Source: Pseudomonas sp. Teo4 | GTDB taxonomy: Bacteria > Pseudomonadota > Gammaproteobacteria > Pseudomonadales > Pseudomonadaceae | Direction: 5' to 3' | DNA: 64,000 bases | Assembly (NCBI RefSeq): GCF_034387475.1 | Contig: NZ_JAXCIL010000001.1 | Coordinates: 496,001-560,000 of the forward strand | In this document: positions 1 through 9,329 of the stretch, in pieces | Position numbering within the stretch: position 1 is the first letter of the stretch | Layout: every line of letters starts with the position of its first letter | Position numbers and translations under genes: made by a program | Notes under the pieces: model-generated | Seen by the model: the letters and a program-made list of their open reading frames with translations, nothing else | Told to the model about the DNA's origin: nothing | Database searches by the model: none

Positions 1-278
1 AGCCGTTGCACGGCGTCCTTGCGGTTGGCAAAGGGTTCCGGTTGCTCGGCTTCCAGACGATGGCCCTGACGCTGCATGCCCAGGCCTGCGATGAGGGCGA
101 TGACACCCACCGCGATCTGGCCAAGGTCCAGCGCGAAAATGCCTGACAGCACCAGCAGCGCGCCCAGAATGAACAGCGGCACAGCAATCAGGTGCAACAC
201 CAGATTGGTCGGGTGGCGGTGGTTGTGGTGGTAGCCGCGCCATTGCCAGGCGGGCAGGTTGGGCAGACGTTTGCTCAT
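1..278 (-). CDS. Mpo1-like (DUF962) small membrane protein, partial
   Basis: The C-terminus is cut by the window edge; 92 codons are visible. The start is the ATG at 278, giving MSKRLPNLPAWQWRGYHHNH. The pattern Y-H-x-N-H-x-x-P-T-N-L-x-x-H-L-I-x-V-P-L matches the conserved N-terminus of the Mpo1/YGL010w (DUF962) family. Two hydrophobic segments follow (about residues 27-45 and 53-66). Yeast Mpo1 is an iron-dependent dioxygenase that alpha-oxidises 2-hydroxy fatty acids; that the bacterial protein does the same is inference. It may be labelled 'terminase' by homology transfer in some annotations, which nothing here supports. Confidence 0.55.
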   Translation of the reverse strand, partial: MSKRLPNLPAWQWRGYHHNHRHPTNLVLHLIAVPLFILGALLVLSGIFALDLGQIAVGVIALIAGLGMQRQGHRLEAEQPEPFANRKDAVQR

Positions 279-353
279 GGGCATTTCCTCTCGGTCATGC
301 CCAAAGCTTAGTGCGGCGCCCGAACAGCGGCCAATCGAGGCTGGCTATGGTGA

Positions 354-1832
354 CTATAGCTTGAGCTGGCCAATGGCCTTGTTCAATTCCCCGGCCAGGG
401 TGGCCAGTTCGTTGCTGGTGGTGGCCGAGCCGACAGTCTGCTGCACGGTCTCTTCGGTGACGTCGCGAATGCTCACCACTGCCCGGTTCATCTCTTCGGC
501 CACCTGGCTTTGCTGTTCGGCGGCCACGGCAATCTGGGTATTGCTCTCTCGCATCTGCGCCACGGCACCGGTGATCTCGGCCAGGGCTTCGCCAGCTTCC
601 TGGGCCTGCTTGACGCAATCGTCCGCCTTGTACGAGCTCTCTTGCATGAACTCGACCGCATCGCGGGTGCCGGACTGTAACGCGGCCACCATGGTGGTGA
701 TTTCGTCGGTGGAGGTCTGCACGCGCTTGGCCAGGTTGCGCACTTCGTCGGCAACCACGGCAAAGCCACGGCCCAGGTCGCCCGCGCGGGCGGCTTCGAT
801 GGCGGCGTTGAGCGCCAGCAGGTTGGTCTGCTCGGCGATGCTGTGAATCACGTTGACCACACCGTTGATCTTCTGGCTGTCCTCGGCCAGCTGGCGGATC
901 ATTTCGGCGGTCTGCTGCACGCCGCTGGACAGCCCGGAGATCGAATCCTGGACCCGGCTCACCACCTCCTTGCCACTGCCGGCCAGCGAGTCGGCGGTCT
1001 GCGATAGGTCGCGGGTGGCCCCGGCGTGCTGGGCAATGTGATGCACGGTCGCCGACATTTCGTTGATGGCGGTGGCGGCCTGGTCGGTCTCGCTCTGTTG
1101 GCCGAGCATGCCGTGGCGCACCTCGTTCATGCTCGCCGCCAGGCGAGCGGCACCGGAGTCCAGTTGCGCAGCGGTGCGCGCCACGGTGCTGACCACGCGG
1201 TGGTAGGTGGTCTGCATGGCGTTGAAGGCACCGGCCATCTGGCCCACTTCATCGCCACACGCCAGCGGTACCCGCGCCGACAGGTCGCCGGTTTTTTCCA
1301 CGTGCAGCATCACGTCCTTGAGGGTGTTGAGCTGGCTCAGCAGGAAGCGGATCAGCAGTTGCGAGGCGCAGAGCATGGCCAGCATCAGGATCAGTACGCA
1401 CACCGCATAGTTGCTGAATCGGTCGAAGAACACTTGGCGCAAGCTAGGCGATGGGGCCAACACCGCGACCTGCTGGTCGCCGTGGCGCAGTACCTGGGCA
1501 CCGCGCAGCGGGTTGTCGCCAAGGATCCAGGCGGCGGGTAACGCGACCCAGCCCTGGGCATCGCCCAGGCCGTCCACGGTTTCGCCAGCGTAAGTCGGCG
1601 TCTGGCCGGGTTGCCAGGTAATCACATTGGCTTGCAGGGGGAGGGCCTGCCCGGCCGGCCAGGCGGCCAGCAGCTCTGCCTGGGCGGCGGCCTGGGCCTG
1701 GGCCGCTTCGGCCCGGGCCCGTTGCTCCAGGTGCACGGCATACAGCACCAGCAGCAAGGTCGTGACGAAGGCCACCGCGTTGACGGCCCAGAACTTGTAC
1801 TTCAGCGAAACATTGCTAATCCAGGCACCCAT
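354..1832 (-). CDS. Methyl-accepting chemotaxis protein
   Basis: This is a 492-residue inner-membrane chemoreceptor. It has one transmembrane helix at about residues 14-34, a short periplasmic region of about 105 residues, a second helix at about 141-163, a HAMP linker to about 215, and a long signalling coiled coil. The conserved hairpin tip ([18 protein letters not shown] through [14 protein letters not shown]) lies at about residues 334-370 and contacts CheA and CheW. The periplasmic region is too short for a double Cache domain and is rich in Ala and Gln, so the ligand cannot be predicted. The C-terminus ends NKAIGQLKL and lacks an NWETF-type CheR/CheB-docking pentapeptide. It is transcribed alone, downstream of tatD on the same strand with an 88-bp gap. 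Confidence 0.93.
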   Translation of the reverse strand: MGAWISNVSLKYKFWAVNAVAFVTTLLLVLYAVHLEQRARAEAAQAQAAAQAELLAAWPAGQALPLQANVITWQPGQTPTYAGETVDGLGDAQGWVALPAAWILGDNPLRGAQVLRHGDQQVAVLAPSPSLRQVFFDRFSNYAVCVLILMLAMLCASQLLIRFLLSQLNTLKDVMLHVEKTGDLSARVPLACGDEVGQMAGAFNAMQTTYHRVVSTVARTAAQLDSGAARLAASMNEVRHGMLGQQSETDQAATAINEMSATVHHIAQHAGATRDLSQTADSLAGSGKEVVSRVQDSISGLSSGVQQTAEMIRQLAEDSQKINGVVNVIHSIAEQTNLLALNAAIEAARAGDLGRGFAVVADEVRNLAKRVQTSTDEITTMVAALQSGTRDAVEFMQESSYKADDCVKQAQEAGEALAEITGAVAQMRESNTQIAVAAEQQSQVAEEMNRAVVSIRDVTEETVQQTVGSATTSNELATLAGELNKAIGQLKL

Positions 1833-1920
1833 GGGCAGGTCTTCTCTGAGTTGAGCGGGAACATTGTTGGCAAGGTGCCATCATTGTGCCCAGGCAAGCC
1901 AGCGCCTGTCTTGATGTGTG

Positions 1921-2787
<867 letters not shown>

Positions 2788-2877
2788 TCAGGCTGTTGCC
2801 GTGGTCTTCTGCCGTCGTTTATCACGAGCTGCCAGTGCCTCATGGATGCCGCCTACCGACCTCGGACACGTTTTCGC

Positions 2878-4284
2878 ATGCTGCGATACCTGCTGACTTT
2901 CCTGCTGACGCTTGGGCTGATCACCGCCGGCCAGGCCCAGACGCGCCTGCCTGGCCCCCAGCAGAGCGTGCCGACCGGCCATGCCCGTGACCTTGAGCAA
3001 GTTCGCGCCAGCAAGGTGCTGCGGGTGCTGGTCAACCAGAGCCGCAACAGCTCGGGTGAGATCAAGGGTGAGCCGGTGGGCCTGGAGTACTATCGCTTGC
3101 GTGCGCTCGAGCATTACCTCAACGCCCGCGCTGGCGATGGGCAGCAGGTTCAGCTCAAGCTGATTCCCAGGGCCAAGGAACAACTGTTGGGTGCGCTACA
3201 GCGTGGCGAGGGTGACTTGGCTGCGCCCGGCGAATTGCTCGACCCCTCCGTGGTAGGCGGTGTCGGCAGCAGTGCACCGGTGCTGGACCAGGTGCCGCTA
3301 TTGCTGGTGGGGCGCAAGGGCGAGCGCAGTTTCAGTCGTGTCGAGCAGTTGTCCGGGCGTACCGTGGCACTGACCAGCGCCAGCGCCGCCGGCCCGGTGA
3401 TCGAGCAGATCAACCAGCAGTTGGCGTTGCGCAAGCGCCCGCCCATCAAGGTGGAGTGGGTCGATTCGACCCTGGCGATCGAAGATGTGCTGGAGATGGT
3501 CCAGGCCGGCATCTATCACCTGACCATGGTGGAACGGCCCATTGCCCAGCGCTGGGCCAGGGTAATGCCGCGCCTTCGCCTCGACACTCGTGTGCAACTG
3601 GGGCAACCACAGGCCATACGTTGGTATGTACGACGCGATGCGCCGCAGTTGCTGGCGAGCGTCGACCGCTTCCTGCAAGGCTACCGTGCACCGGATAACC
3701 AGGACGCGGCGTTCGAGCGGATCTACCGCCGCCAGTACCGTGTGCACGACCCGCTGGCGACAAAGGACCGCCAGCGCCTTGCCTCGCTGCGCCCGGTATT
3801 GCAGAAGCATGGCGAGGCCCAGCAGATCGACTGGCTGAACCTGGCAGCCCTGGCGTTCAAGGAGTCCACCCTGAACCCGAGTGCCCGCGGCAGTGGAGGG
3901 GCCCATGGGCTGATGCAGATCACACCCTCGGCAGCCCAGCGGGTGGGGGTCAGCAATACCGCCACGGTCGATGGCAACGTCCAGGCCAGTGCCCGCTACC
4001 TGGCGCTGATTCGCCGCAAGTTCTTTGCCAGTGCCCAGATCAACGAGCGCGAACGCATGGCCTTCGTGCTGGCGGCCTACAACCTTGGCCCGGAGCGTGT
4101 TCAGGCCATGCGCGCCGAGGCACGGCGCCGGGGGCTCAACGGTAACCAGTGGTTCTTTCAGACCGAACGCATCGCCATGGAGCAGGTGGGTATGGGGCCG
4201 GTCAATTTCGTCAACAGCGTCAACAAGTACTTCCTGGCGTTCAACCGCCAACGTGCGGTGCTGGAGCGGGTGGCAAAGCGCTGA
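2878..4284 (+). CDS. MltF-like membrane-bound lytic murein transglycosylase
   Basis: The product is 468 residues from the ATG at 2878. That start is chosen because it opens a clean signal sequence (MLRYLLTFLLTLGLITAGQA); an in-frame ATG at 2842 would put 12 extra polar residues in front. The mature part begins with a domain like family-3 periplasmic solute-binding proteins (about residues 40-260). It ends with an SLT goose-lysozyme-type domain whose catalytic Glu is about residue 329 in FKESTLNPSARG, followed by GLMQITPSAA. This two-domain order is that of MltF, which cleaves glycan strands to 1,6-anhydro-muropeptides and is regulated through the N-terminal domain. No lipobox is obvious, so membrane attachment is uncertain. 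Confidence 0.85.
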   Translation: MLRYLLTFLLTLGLITAGQAQTRLPGPQQSVPTGHARDLEQVRASKVLRVLVNQSRNSSGEIKGEPVGLEYYRLRALEHYLNARAGDGQQVQLKLIPRAKEQLLGALQRGEGDLAAPGELLDPSVVGGVGSSAPVLDQVPLLLVGRKGERSFSRVEQLSGRTVALTSASAAGPVIEQINQQLALRKRPPIKVEWVDSTLAIEDVLEMVQAGIYHLTMVERPIAQRWARVMPRLRLDTRVQLGQPQAIRWYVRRDAPQLLASVDRFLQGYRAPDNQDAAFERIYRRQYRVHDPLATKDRQRLASLRPVLQKHGEAQQIDWLNLAALAFKESTLNPSARGSGGAHGLMQITPSAAQRVGVSNTATVDGNVQASARYLALIRRKFFASAQINERERMAFVLAAYNLGPERVQAMRAEARRRGLNGNQWFFQTERIAMEQVGMGPVNFVNSVNKYFLAFNRQRAVLERVAKR

Positions 4285-4396
4285 TAGATCAATTTTGTCG
4301 ATAGTAACCAGCGTTATTTTGCGATTTTACTATTCGTTAATTTGATTAAGATGGCGCCCATACCAACACACACCTCTTACTCAAGGAAGTCTCGAA

Positions 4397-4834
4397 ATGA
4401 ACAACACTACCCTCAACGCCCTGTTCTCCACCCGCGCCGGCGCCGGTCTGAGCGTCATCCGCATCCTGGTGGGCATCATCTTCATGGCCCACGGTGCGCA
4501 GAAATTGTTCGGCCTGTTCGGCGGCTACGGCCTGGAAGGCACCGGTCAATGGATGGAAAGCATCGGCCTGGCGCCGGGCTACCTGATGGCCCTGCTCTCG
4601 GGCAGTGCCGAGTTCTTCGGCGGCCTGGCCCTGGTGATCGGCCTGCTGGCCCGCCCTGCAGCCCTGGCGCTGACCGTGACGCTGATCGTGGCGATCTTCT
4701 CGGTGCACATCGGCAACGGCCTGTTCATGTCCAACAACGGCTACGAGTTCGCCCTGGCGCTGCTGGCCGGTACCGTGGCGGTGCTGATCGAAGGTGCGGG
4801 CCGCTTCTCCCTGGACCGTCTGATCGCCCGCTGA
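4397..4834 (+). CDS. DoxX family membrane protein
   Basis: A 145-residue integral membrane protein with four predicted helices. The DoxX signature is near the first helix (VIRILVGIIFMAHGAQKLFG), followed by GGYGLEGTGQWME and SAEFFGGLALVIG. DoxX/YphA-like proteins are quinone-pool or thiol-stress associated membrane proteins, and their exact chemistry is unsettled. The start at 4397 follows AAGGAAG with good spacing. The 110-bp spacer after the transglycosylase gene is AT-rich (4300-4350), so it probably has its own promoter. An inverted repeat at 4844-4882 just after the stop may end the transcript. Confidence 0.88.
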   Translation: MNNTTLNALFSTRAGAGLSVIRILVGIIFMAHGAQKLFGLFGGYGLEGTGQWMESIGLAPGYLMALLSGSAEFFGGLALVIGLLARPAALALTVTLIVAIFSVHIGNGLFMSNNGYEFALALLAGTVAVLIEGAGRFSLDRLIAR

Positions 4835-4843
4835 ACCAGGTTT

Positions 4844-4882
4844 GCGGCAAGCTGCGATGAAGGTCTACTTGCAGCTTGCCGC
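4844..4882. terminator. Inverted repeat after the DoxX gene, possible terminator
   Basis: GCGGCAAGCTGC (4844-4855) and GCAGCTTGCCGC (4871-4882) form a perfect 12-bp stem with a 15-nt loop. On the + strand it is followed by TTCTCGCTCT rather than a clean T-run, so termination is plausible but weak. Similar CAAGCTGC/GCAGCTTG palindromes recur in P. putida-type genomes, so it may instead be a dispersed repeat. Confidence 0.5.
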
Positions 4883-5038
4883 TTCTCGCTCTAGGATACC
4901 GCCTGCGCCGATTTAAACAGCTACTTGCGGGGCGCGGGAGAAGCCCCCCTCCGGGTCATCCGAAATACCGCTAAAGCGCTGGTTCGGTGACGCCTCCCAC
5001 CGCTGCCCAGCGGGATTCGCGAGGCGGAGAGATGCTCC

Positions 5039-5347
5039 ATGAGTTGTCCACGTACCAGTGTCTGCTTGACCCCATTGCCTGCCAGCCAGGCGTCCCGCAC
5101 CCCGCGCATTCTGCTCGGCGGCCAGCATCAGCCCACACTTTTGCGTCACCTCGAAGGCTTGTCGCGTCGCAAAGGCCAGGCCCGTGCATTTCTCATCCAG
5201 TTCGCTGAAACCTGCTGTGACCTCGAACAGTACGGCAACGACCGTTTCGACCTCGCGGTGATCCAGGCGCCAGCCGCCCAGGATGCCGGTGAAGTCATCG
5301 GCCATCTCACCCGCATCGCTCGCCAAGGCCTGATCACCCGGCGCTGA
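5039..5347 (+). CDS. Hypothetical protein upstream of greB
   Basis: A 102-residue reading frame with strongly Pseudomonas-like codon use from about codon 11 onward, which is why I prefer it to the antisense frame of similar length. After a short polar N-terminus it shows alternating hydrophobic strands (RILLGG, ARAFLIQF, RFDLAVIQAP) like the start of a Rossmann or methyltransferase fold. That recalls, distantly, the Pseudomonas-only family DUF6231, but the protein is too short for a complete domain. There is no signal peptide or membrane helix. It ends 82 bp before greB on the same strand. Function is unknown. Confidence 0.5.
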   Translation: MSCPRTSVCLTPLPASQASRTPRILLGGQHQPTLLRHLEGLSRRKGQARAFLIQFAETCCDLEQYGNDRFDLAVIQAPAAQDAGEVIGHLTRIARQGLITRR

Positions 5348-5428
5348 CAGGCGCGTTCAGGCGGTTGTTCGATTGCTGTATGCTTGGCCCCGGACTGTTC
5401 GTTGATCAGACGTTGTCGGGGGTCAAAG

Positions 5429-5905
5429 TTGCCTACAAACATCATCACTCGCCATGGCTTCGAGTCCCTTAAAGGCGAACTCGACCATCTTTGGCGCGTG
5501 TATCGGCCGGAAATCACCCAGAAGGTAACTTGGGCAGCTTCGCTGGGTGACAGAAGCGAGAACGCCGATTACCAGTACAACAAAAAGCTCCTTCGTGAAA
5601 TCGACCGCCGGGTACGCTACCTGCGCAAGCGCCTGGAAGATGTGAAGGTGGTCGACTATGCGCCAGAGCAGGAAGGGCGGGTGTTCTTCGGTGCGTGGGT
5701 CGAGGTGGAGGATGTCGAGGGCGAGACCAAGGCGTTTCGCATCGTCGGCTACGATGAAATCTACGACCGCAAGGATTACATCTCCATCGATTCGCCGATG
5801 GCCAGGGCGCTGCTGAAAAAGTCCGAAGGCGATGAAGTGGTCGTCGCGACGCCTGGTGGCGACGCTATCTGGTATATCACCAAGATTTCCTACGGCAACC
5901 CTTGA
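5429..5905 (+). CDS. greB: Transcription elongation factor GreB
   Basis: A TTG start at 5429 is chosen because it follows GGGGGT with normal spacing and gives 158 residues (PTNIITRHGFESLKGELDHL...), exactly the length of E. coli GreB; upstream in-frame codons read as non-coding. An N-terminal coiled coil (about residues 1-75) carries the acidic tip motif (GDRSENADYQYNKK), which enters the RNA polymerase secondary channel and stimulates cleavage of backtracked RNA. The C-terminal FKBP-like domain ends GGDAIWYITKISYGNP. The Tyr-rich, basic linker separates GreB from GreA. Confidence 0.95.
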   Translation: MPTNIITRHGFESLKGELDHLWRVYRPEITQKVTWAASLGDRSENADYQYNKKLLREIDRRVRYLRKRLEDVKVVDYAPEQEGRVFFGAWVEVEDVEGETKAFRIVGYDEIYDRKDYISIDSPMARALLKKSEGDEVVVATPGGDAIWYITKISYGNP

Positions 5906-5984
5906 GGTGAACCCGCTACAGCCAGTAGCGGCCGTCGTTCGTCGAGCAGCCCTCGAGTCGTTCTCCGCCGACATCCCGCGCACT

Positions 5985-6011
5985 GTTGATCAGCAGACAG
6001 TTGATCAGCAG
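5985..6011. promoter_or_regulatory. Tandem GTTGATCAGCAG repeats upstream of the flavin monooxygenase gene
   Basis: GTTGATCAGCAG occurs at 5985-5996 and again at 6000-6011, 15 bp apart. Each contains the palindrome CTGnTGATCAnCAG or a close variant. They lie about 150 bp before the ATG at 6157, in a spacer that then becomes AT-rich (6046-6085) and carries a GGCACC/GGTGCC inverted repeat at 6115-6133. This looks like a regulator-binding array for the downstream gene; which protein binds is not known. Confidence 0.4.
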
Positions 6012-6156
6012 CGGTGTGGTGATACATGCACTTCTGCTGTTGGGTTGCATATATAACTTATTGAAAATAAACAAATATTTTATTGGCATGAATCGTGTTG
6101 ATAGAGCTTCGAAGGGCACCGGGTAATGGTGCCAAGCCTATCGAGCAGGAGTCACC

Positions 6157-7560
6157 ATGCCACGTGAAATTCGTTTGAACGCCTTCGAGATGAACTGTGT
6201 CGGGCACCAGTCCCCTGGACTGTGGCGCCACCCCAAGGACCGCGCCTGGCAGTACAAGGACCTGGAGTACTGGACCGACCTGGCCAAGCTGCTGGAACGT
6301 GGCAAGTTCGATGGCATCTTCATTGCCGATGTGATCGGCATCTACGATGTGTTCGGCGGCAATGGCGATGCCGCCATCCGCCAGGCCACTCAGGTTCCAG
6401 TCAACGACCCGCTGGCGCTGATCACCCCGATGGCGCTGGTCACCGAGCACCTGGGGTTCGGCCTTACGGCCTCGCTGACCTTCGAGCATCCCTACCCATT
6501 CGCCCGCCGCCTGTCGACCCTGGACCACCTGACCAAGGGCCGGATCGGCTGGAACATCGTCACCTCGTACCTCGACAGCGGTGCCCGCAACCTCGGGCAG
6601 AAGGCGTTGAGTGACCATGACGCGCGCTACGACTTCGCCGACGAGTACCTTGAAGTGCTGTACAAGCTGTTCGAAGGCAGCTGGGAGGAGGGTGCAGTAG
6701 TGCGTGACCGCGCCACCGGCCTGTTCAGCGACCCACGCAAAGTCCACGAGATCCGCCACCACGGCAAGCACTTCCAGGTGCCGGGCATCCACCTCTGCGA
6801 GCCGTCGCCGCAGCGTACTCCGGTGCTCTACCAGGCCGGTGCTTCTAGCCGTGGCAAGGACTTCGCCGCTGGGCACGCCGAATGCGTATTCGTCGCCGCA
6901 CCGTCCAAGGCCATTCTGAAAAAGACCGTGGCCGACATCCGTCGTCGCGCCGCCGAGGCCGGACGCGACCCGCGCAAGGTGCTGATCTTCAACCTGCAGA
7001 CAGTGATCGTCGACGAAACCGACGCCAAGGCCCAGGCCAAGTGGCAGGAGCTCAAGTCCTACACCAGCTACGAAGGTGCGCTGGCGCTGATTTCCGGCTG
7101 GACCGGCATCGACTTCAGCCAGTACCAGCCCGACCAGGTGCTCAAGCACATTCATACCAACGCCATTCAGTCGGCGGTCGAGACGTTCTCCACGGCCGAC
7201 CCGAACAAGCAATGGACGGTGCAGGAATTGGCCGACTGGGTCGGTATCGGTGGTTTCGGCCCGCTGATCGTCGGCAGTGCACAAACGGTGGCGGATGAGT
7301 TGCAGGCCTGGGTCGAGGAAACCGATGTCGACGGTTTCAACCTGGCCTATGCCCTGGCCCATGAAACCTTCCACGACGTGGTCGAATTGCTGGTGCCTGA
7401 ACTGCAGCAGCGCGGTGCCTACAAGACCGAATACCGCCCAGGTACGCTTCGCGAGAAGTTGTTCGGCGAAGGCCCGCGACTGCCCGCAAGCCACCCCGCT
7501 GCCGGCTACCGTGACCTCAGTCGTCTGGCTGAGCAGCCCCGCATCGTCGAGCCGGCCTGA
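6157..7560 (+). CDS. NtaA/SnaA/DszA-family FMN-dependent monooxygenase
   Basis: A 467-residue luciferase-fold (LLM class) protein that uses FMNH2 supplied by a separate reductase. Family marks are MNCVGHQSPGLWRHP near the start, the tract LEYWTDLAKLLERGKFDGIF, GRIGWNIVTSYLDSGARNLG (flavin and substrate region, about residues 127-146) and VLYQAGASSRGKDFAAGHAE. Relatives oxidise nitrilotriacetate (NtaA), dibenzothiophene sulfone (DszA) or dialkyl sulfides (DmoA). Its neighbour across a shared terminator is a DszC-like flavin monooxygenase, and the msu operon is adjacent, so a role in releasing sulfur from an organosulfur compound is likely. The substrate is unknown. The start follows CAGGAG. 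Confidence 0.82.
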   Translation: MPREIRLNAFEMNCVGHQSPGLWRHPKDRAWQYKDLEYWTDLAKLLERGKFDGIFIADVIGIYDVFGGNGDAAIRQATQVPVNDPLALITPMALVTEHLGFGLTASLTFEHPYPFARRLSTLDHLTKGRIGWNIVTSYLDSGARNLGQKALSDHDARYDFADEYLEVLYKLFEGSWEEGAVVRDRATGLFSDPRKVHEIRHHGKHFQVPGIHLCEPSPQRTPVLYQAGASSRGKDFAAGHAECVFVAAPSKAILKKTVADIRRRAAEAGRDPRKVLIFNLQTVIVDETDAKAQAKWQELKSYTSYEGALALISGWTGIDFSQYQPDQVLKHIHTNAIQSAVETFSTADPNKQWTVQELADWVGIGGFGPLIVGSAQTVADELQAWVEETDVDGFNLAYALAHETFHDVVELLVPELQQRGAYKTEYRPGTLREKLFGEGPRLPASHPAAGYRDLSRLAEQPRIVEPA

Positions 7561-7574
7561 GCCGCCTGAGTGTG

Positions 7575-7604
7575 GCCCGGGCAGCGAATCAACGCTGCCC
7601 GGGC
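7575..7604. terminator. Bidirectional hairpin between convergent monooxygenase genes
   Basis: GCCCGGGCAGCG (7575-7586) pairs perfectly with CGCTGCCCGGGC (7593-7604) around a 6-nt loop, between the stop codons of two convergent genes. There is no long T-run on either side, so it may be a pause or processing hairpin as much as an intrinsic terminator. Confidence 0.6.
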
Positions 7605-7611
7605 GCTTGGC

Positions 7612-8853
7612 TTACGACTGCTTGGCGCCGCCGCCGATCTGCCAGACATAGGGCGGTTCAGCGCCGTTGACATGCCAGTCACCGATGATGCGTTCCTTGT
7701 AGATCACCGGGTTGTGCGAAGCGGCCGTGCGCGCATTGCGCCAGTGGCGGTCAAGCTGGCGGCTGGTGCTGGTGGTGGAGGCGCCCAGGGCATTGAACAG
7801 GTCGCTGGTGGCGCGTAGCACCAGGTCGATGGCCGCCACCTGGGCCTGGGCCGATTCCAGTTCAGCGGCGATGTTGGCCTCGCGTTCTGCCGCGGGGTCG
7901 TTGGCAAAATGCGCCAGATAGGCCTGCTGGGCGGCGTCGGCGGCGCGCAGGGTAGCGGCCTCGGCGGCATAGACCTGGCCCGAGGCCTTGCCGATCACCT
8001 GCAGCACCTGCGGGTCCTGGCTCACCGCGCCGCCATTGCCGTGGCTGAATACCCGCGTGCGCTTGCCCGTTTCAACGCTGAAGTCGCGCAAGGCGGCGCG
8101 TCCGGAGCCGGTAATGACCGCGAGCAGGACCAGTTGATAGAACGCGGTCTGGTACTTGAAGCGGCTGCTGAAGTCGATGAGGTTTTCTTCCTCCACCACG
8201 GCGTTGGTGAAGACTGAGGTGCCGCTGCCGGTGGTGCGTTGGCCGAAGCCGTCCCAGTCGTCGCTCTGGGTGATGCCTGGTTGTTGAGTGCGGATGGCGG
8301 CGATTACATCGGCGCCGGTGTCATCGCGGCGGGCGAACAGGTCGATCCAGTCGGAGAACAGGCTGCCGGTGCTGTAGTACTTGGTGCCGTTGACCACCCA
8401 CTGCTCGCCTTGGCGCGAAACGCGGGTGATGACATCGCCAATCTTCACCGCACCGATTTCGGTCCAGGCGCAGCCGACCAGGTCGCCGTCGACGAAGCGC
8501 TTGAACCAGACATCCTGAGGCGCTTCGGCATGAGCATTCAGGCGGTCCTCGACGAAGGCGAAGTGGCCGCGCAAGGCCTGGGGTACGTTGGAGTCGGCTT
8601 CGGCCAGTTCGATCAGCAGTTTAAACAGCTGCGCCAGCGACGCCCCGGCGCCGCCATGCTCGACCGGCACGCGTACGGCACCGAAGCCGGCTTCCTTCAG
8701 CCAGCGGATGGGTTCAAAGGGCAGGGTGCGGTTGCGCTCGCGCTCTACGCTGGATTCAGCGATGCGGGCGAAGATCGGTCGGAAACGGGCGGCGAGGCTG
8801 GCATAGTCGGTGCCGTTGGAGTGGGGTGGCAGGTGGTGTTCGAGGGCAGTCAT
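7612..8853 (-). CDS. SfnB/DszC-like acyl-CoA dehydrogenase-fold flavin monooxygenase
   Basis: The product is 413 residues from the ATG at 8853 (MTALEHHLPPHSNGTDYASL), which follows CAGGAGTATTCCG; further upstream codons lack this support. The acyl-CoA dehydrogenase fold is visible (FGAVRVPVEHGGAGAS, WTEIGAVKIGD, VNGTKYYSTGSLFSDWI, DDWDGFGQRTTGSGT, and the C-terminal arginine-rich LDRHWRNARTAASHNP). These are features of the DszC/SfnB group, which oxidise sulfur compounds with FMNH2 and O2 rather than dehydrogenating CoA esters. A sigma-54 promoter lies 65 bp upstream, in keeping with SfnR control. The substrate cannot be read from the sequence. Confidence 0.82.
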   Translation of the reverse strand: MTALEHHLPPHSNGTDYASLAARFRPIFARIAESSVERERNRTLPFEPIRWLKEAGFGAVRVPVEHGGAGASLAQLFKLLIELAEADSNVPQALRGHFAFVEDRLNAHAEAPQDVWFKRFVDGDLVGCAWTEIGAVKIGDVITRVSRQGEQWVVNGTKYYSTGSLFSDWIDLFARRDDTGADVIAAIRTQQPGITQSDDWDGFGQRTTGSGTSVFTNAVVEEENLIDFSSRFKYQTAFYQLVLLAVITGSGRAALRDFSVETGKRTRVFSHGNGGAVSQDPQVLQVIGKASGQVYAAEAATLRAADAAQQAYLAHFANDPAAEREANIAAELESAQAQVAAIDLVLRATSDLFNALGASTTSTSRQLDRHWRNARTAASHNPVIYKERIIGDWHVNGAEPPYVWQIGGGAKQS

Positions 8854-8917
8854 CGGAATACTCCTGGTAGCTAACGGAAAGTTCGCCTGCCGCTGGCAGA
8901 CGGCTTGCCTTGACCGT

Positions 8918-8933
8918 TGCACAGGTCGTGCCG
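8918..8933 (-). promoter_or_regulatory. Sigma-54 (-24/-12) promoter of the SfnB-like gene
   Basis: Read on the minus strand, CGGCACGACCTGTGCA matches TGGCACG-N4-TTGCW with the invariant GG (8931-8932) and GC (8919-8920) ten bases apart. It lies 65 bp before the ATG at 8853, a normal leader length. The enhancer-binding protein SfnR is encoded about 1.6 kb away, so it is the obvious activator; this is inference. Confidence 0.75.
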
Positions 8934-9017
8934 CCTCCTGAAAGCCCCGCTGGGCAAGGCTTTCAGGGTGTTCGTGAGTGATTTGGCTGTTTCGTCCAGG
9001 GCAATCTGCTGACCATG

Positions 9018-9033
9018 TGTGTGCCAGGCAACA
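9018..9033 (-). promoter_or_regulatory. Candidate SfnR upstream activating site
   Basis: On the minus strand this reads TGTTGCCTGGCACACA. It resembles the palindromic pair upstream of msuE (TGTTGCTGGGGCAACA) and sits about 110-125 bp before the predicted start of transcription, the usual enhancer distance. A second TGTTGCCTG occurs on the + strand at 9070-9078, within an outward inverted repeat GCAAC/GTTGC (9058-9075). The match is partial. Confidence 0.35.
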
Positions 9034-9082
9034 GCTTCATGAGGCGACCTTGAGGGAGCAACTGCATGGTGTTGCCTGTACT

Positions 9083-9255
9083 GGCCTCATCGCCGGCAAG
9101 CCGGCTCCCACAGGTACTGCGGTGGTCTCAATGTGGGAGCAACTGTCTTGTGTTGGCTGTACTGGCCTCATCGCCGGCAGCCGGCTCCTACAGGAGCTGC
9201 AGTGATCTCACGATCGTCGCGGTCCATGTGGGAGCCGGCTTGCCGGCGATGAGGC
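9083..9255. repeat. REP cluster: three copies of the P. putida REP element
   Basis: Two copies in one orientation (9083-9113 and 9164-9193; the second has lost a base in the central AAGCC) and one inverted copy (9227-9255). All share the CCGGCTTGCCGGCGATGAGG core. They fill most of the 476-bp spacer between the SfnB-like gene and msuD, the largest spacer in the organosulfur block. The remainder (9256-9329) shows no gene. Confidence 0.9.
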
Positions 9256-9329
9256 CGGTACAGGCAGCACAAGTTCTGCGCTGACCTTGAGATCACTGCC
9301 TTAGCCCGTGCCATACACCACGTTGCCTC

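Noticed and set aside
4913..5326. A 137-codon minus-strand frame overlapping the hypothetical gene before greB
   Set aside because: The + strand frame has far better codon use and runs toward greB on the same strand; the minus frame begins in a region with no ribosome site.
6084..6099. Possible sigma-54 promoter TGGCATG-N4-GTGTT before the DszA-like gene
   Set aside because: The -24 half is good but the -12 half has GT in place of the invariant GC, so I do not call it.
9083..9255. Repeated units that could suggest a CRISPR array
   Set aside because: They are inverted REP elements with palindromic cores and irregular spacing; there are no uniform spacers and no cas genes in the window.
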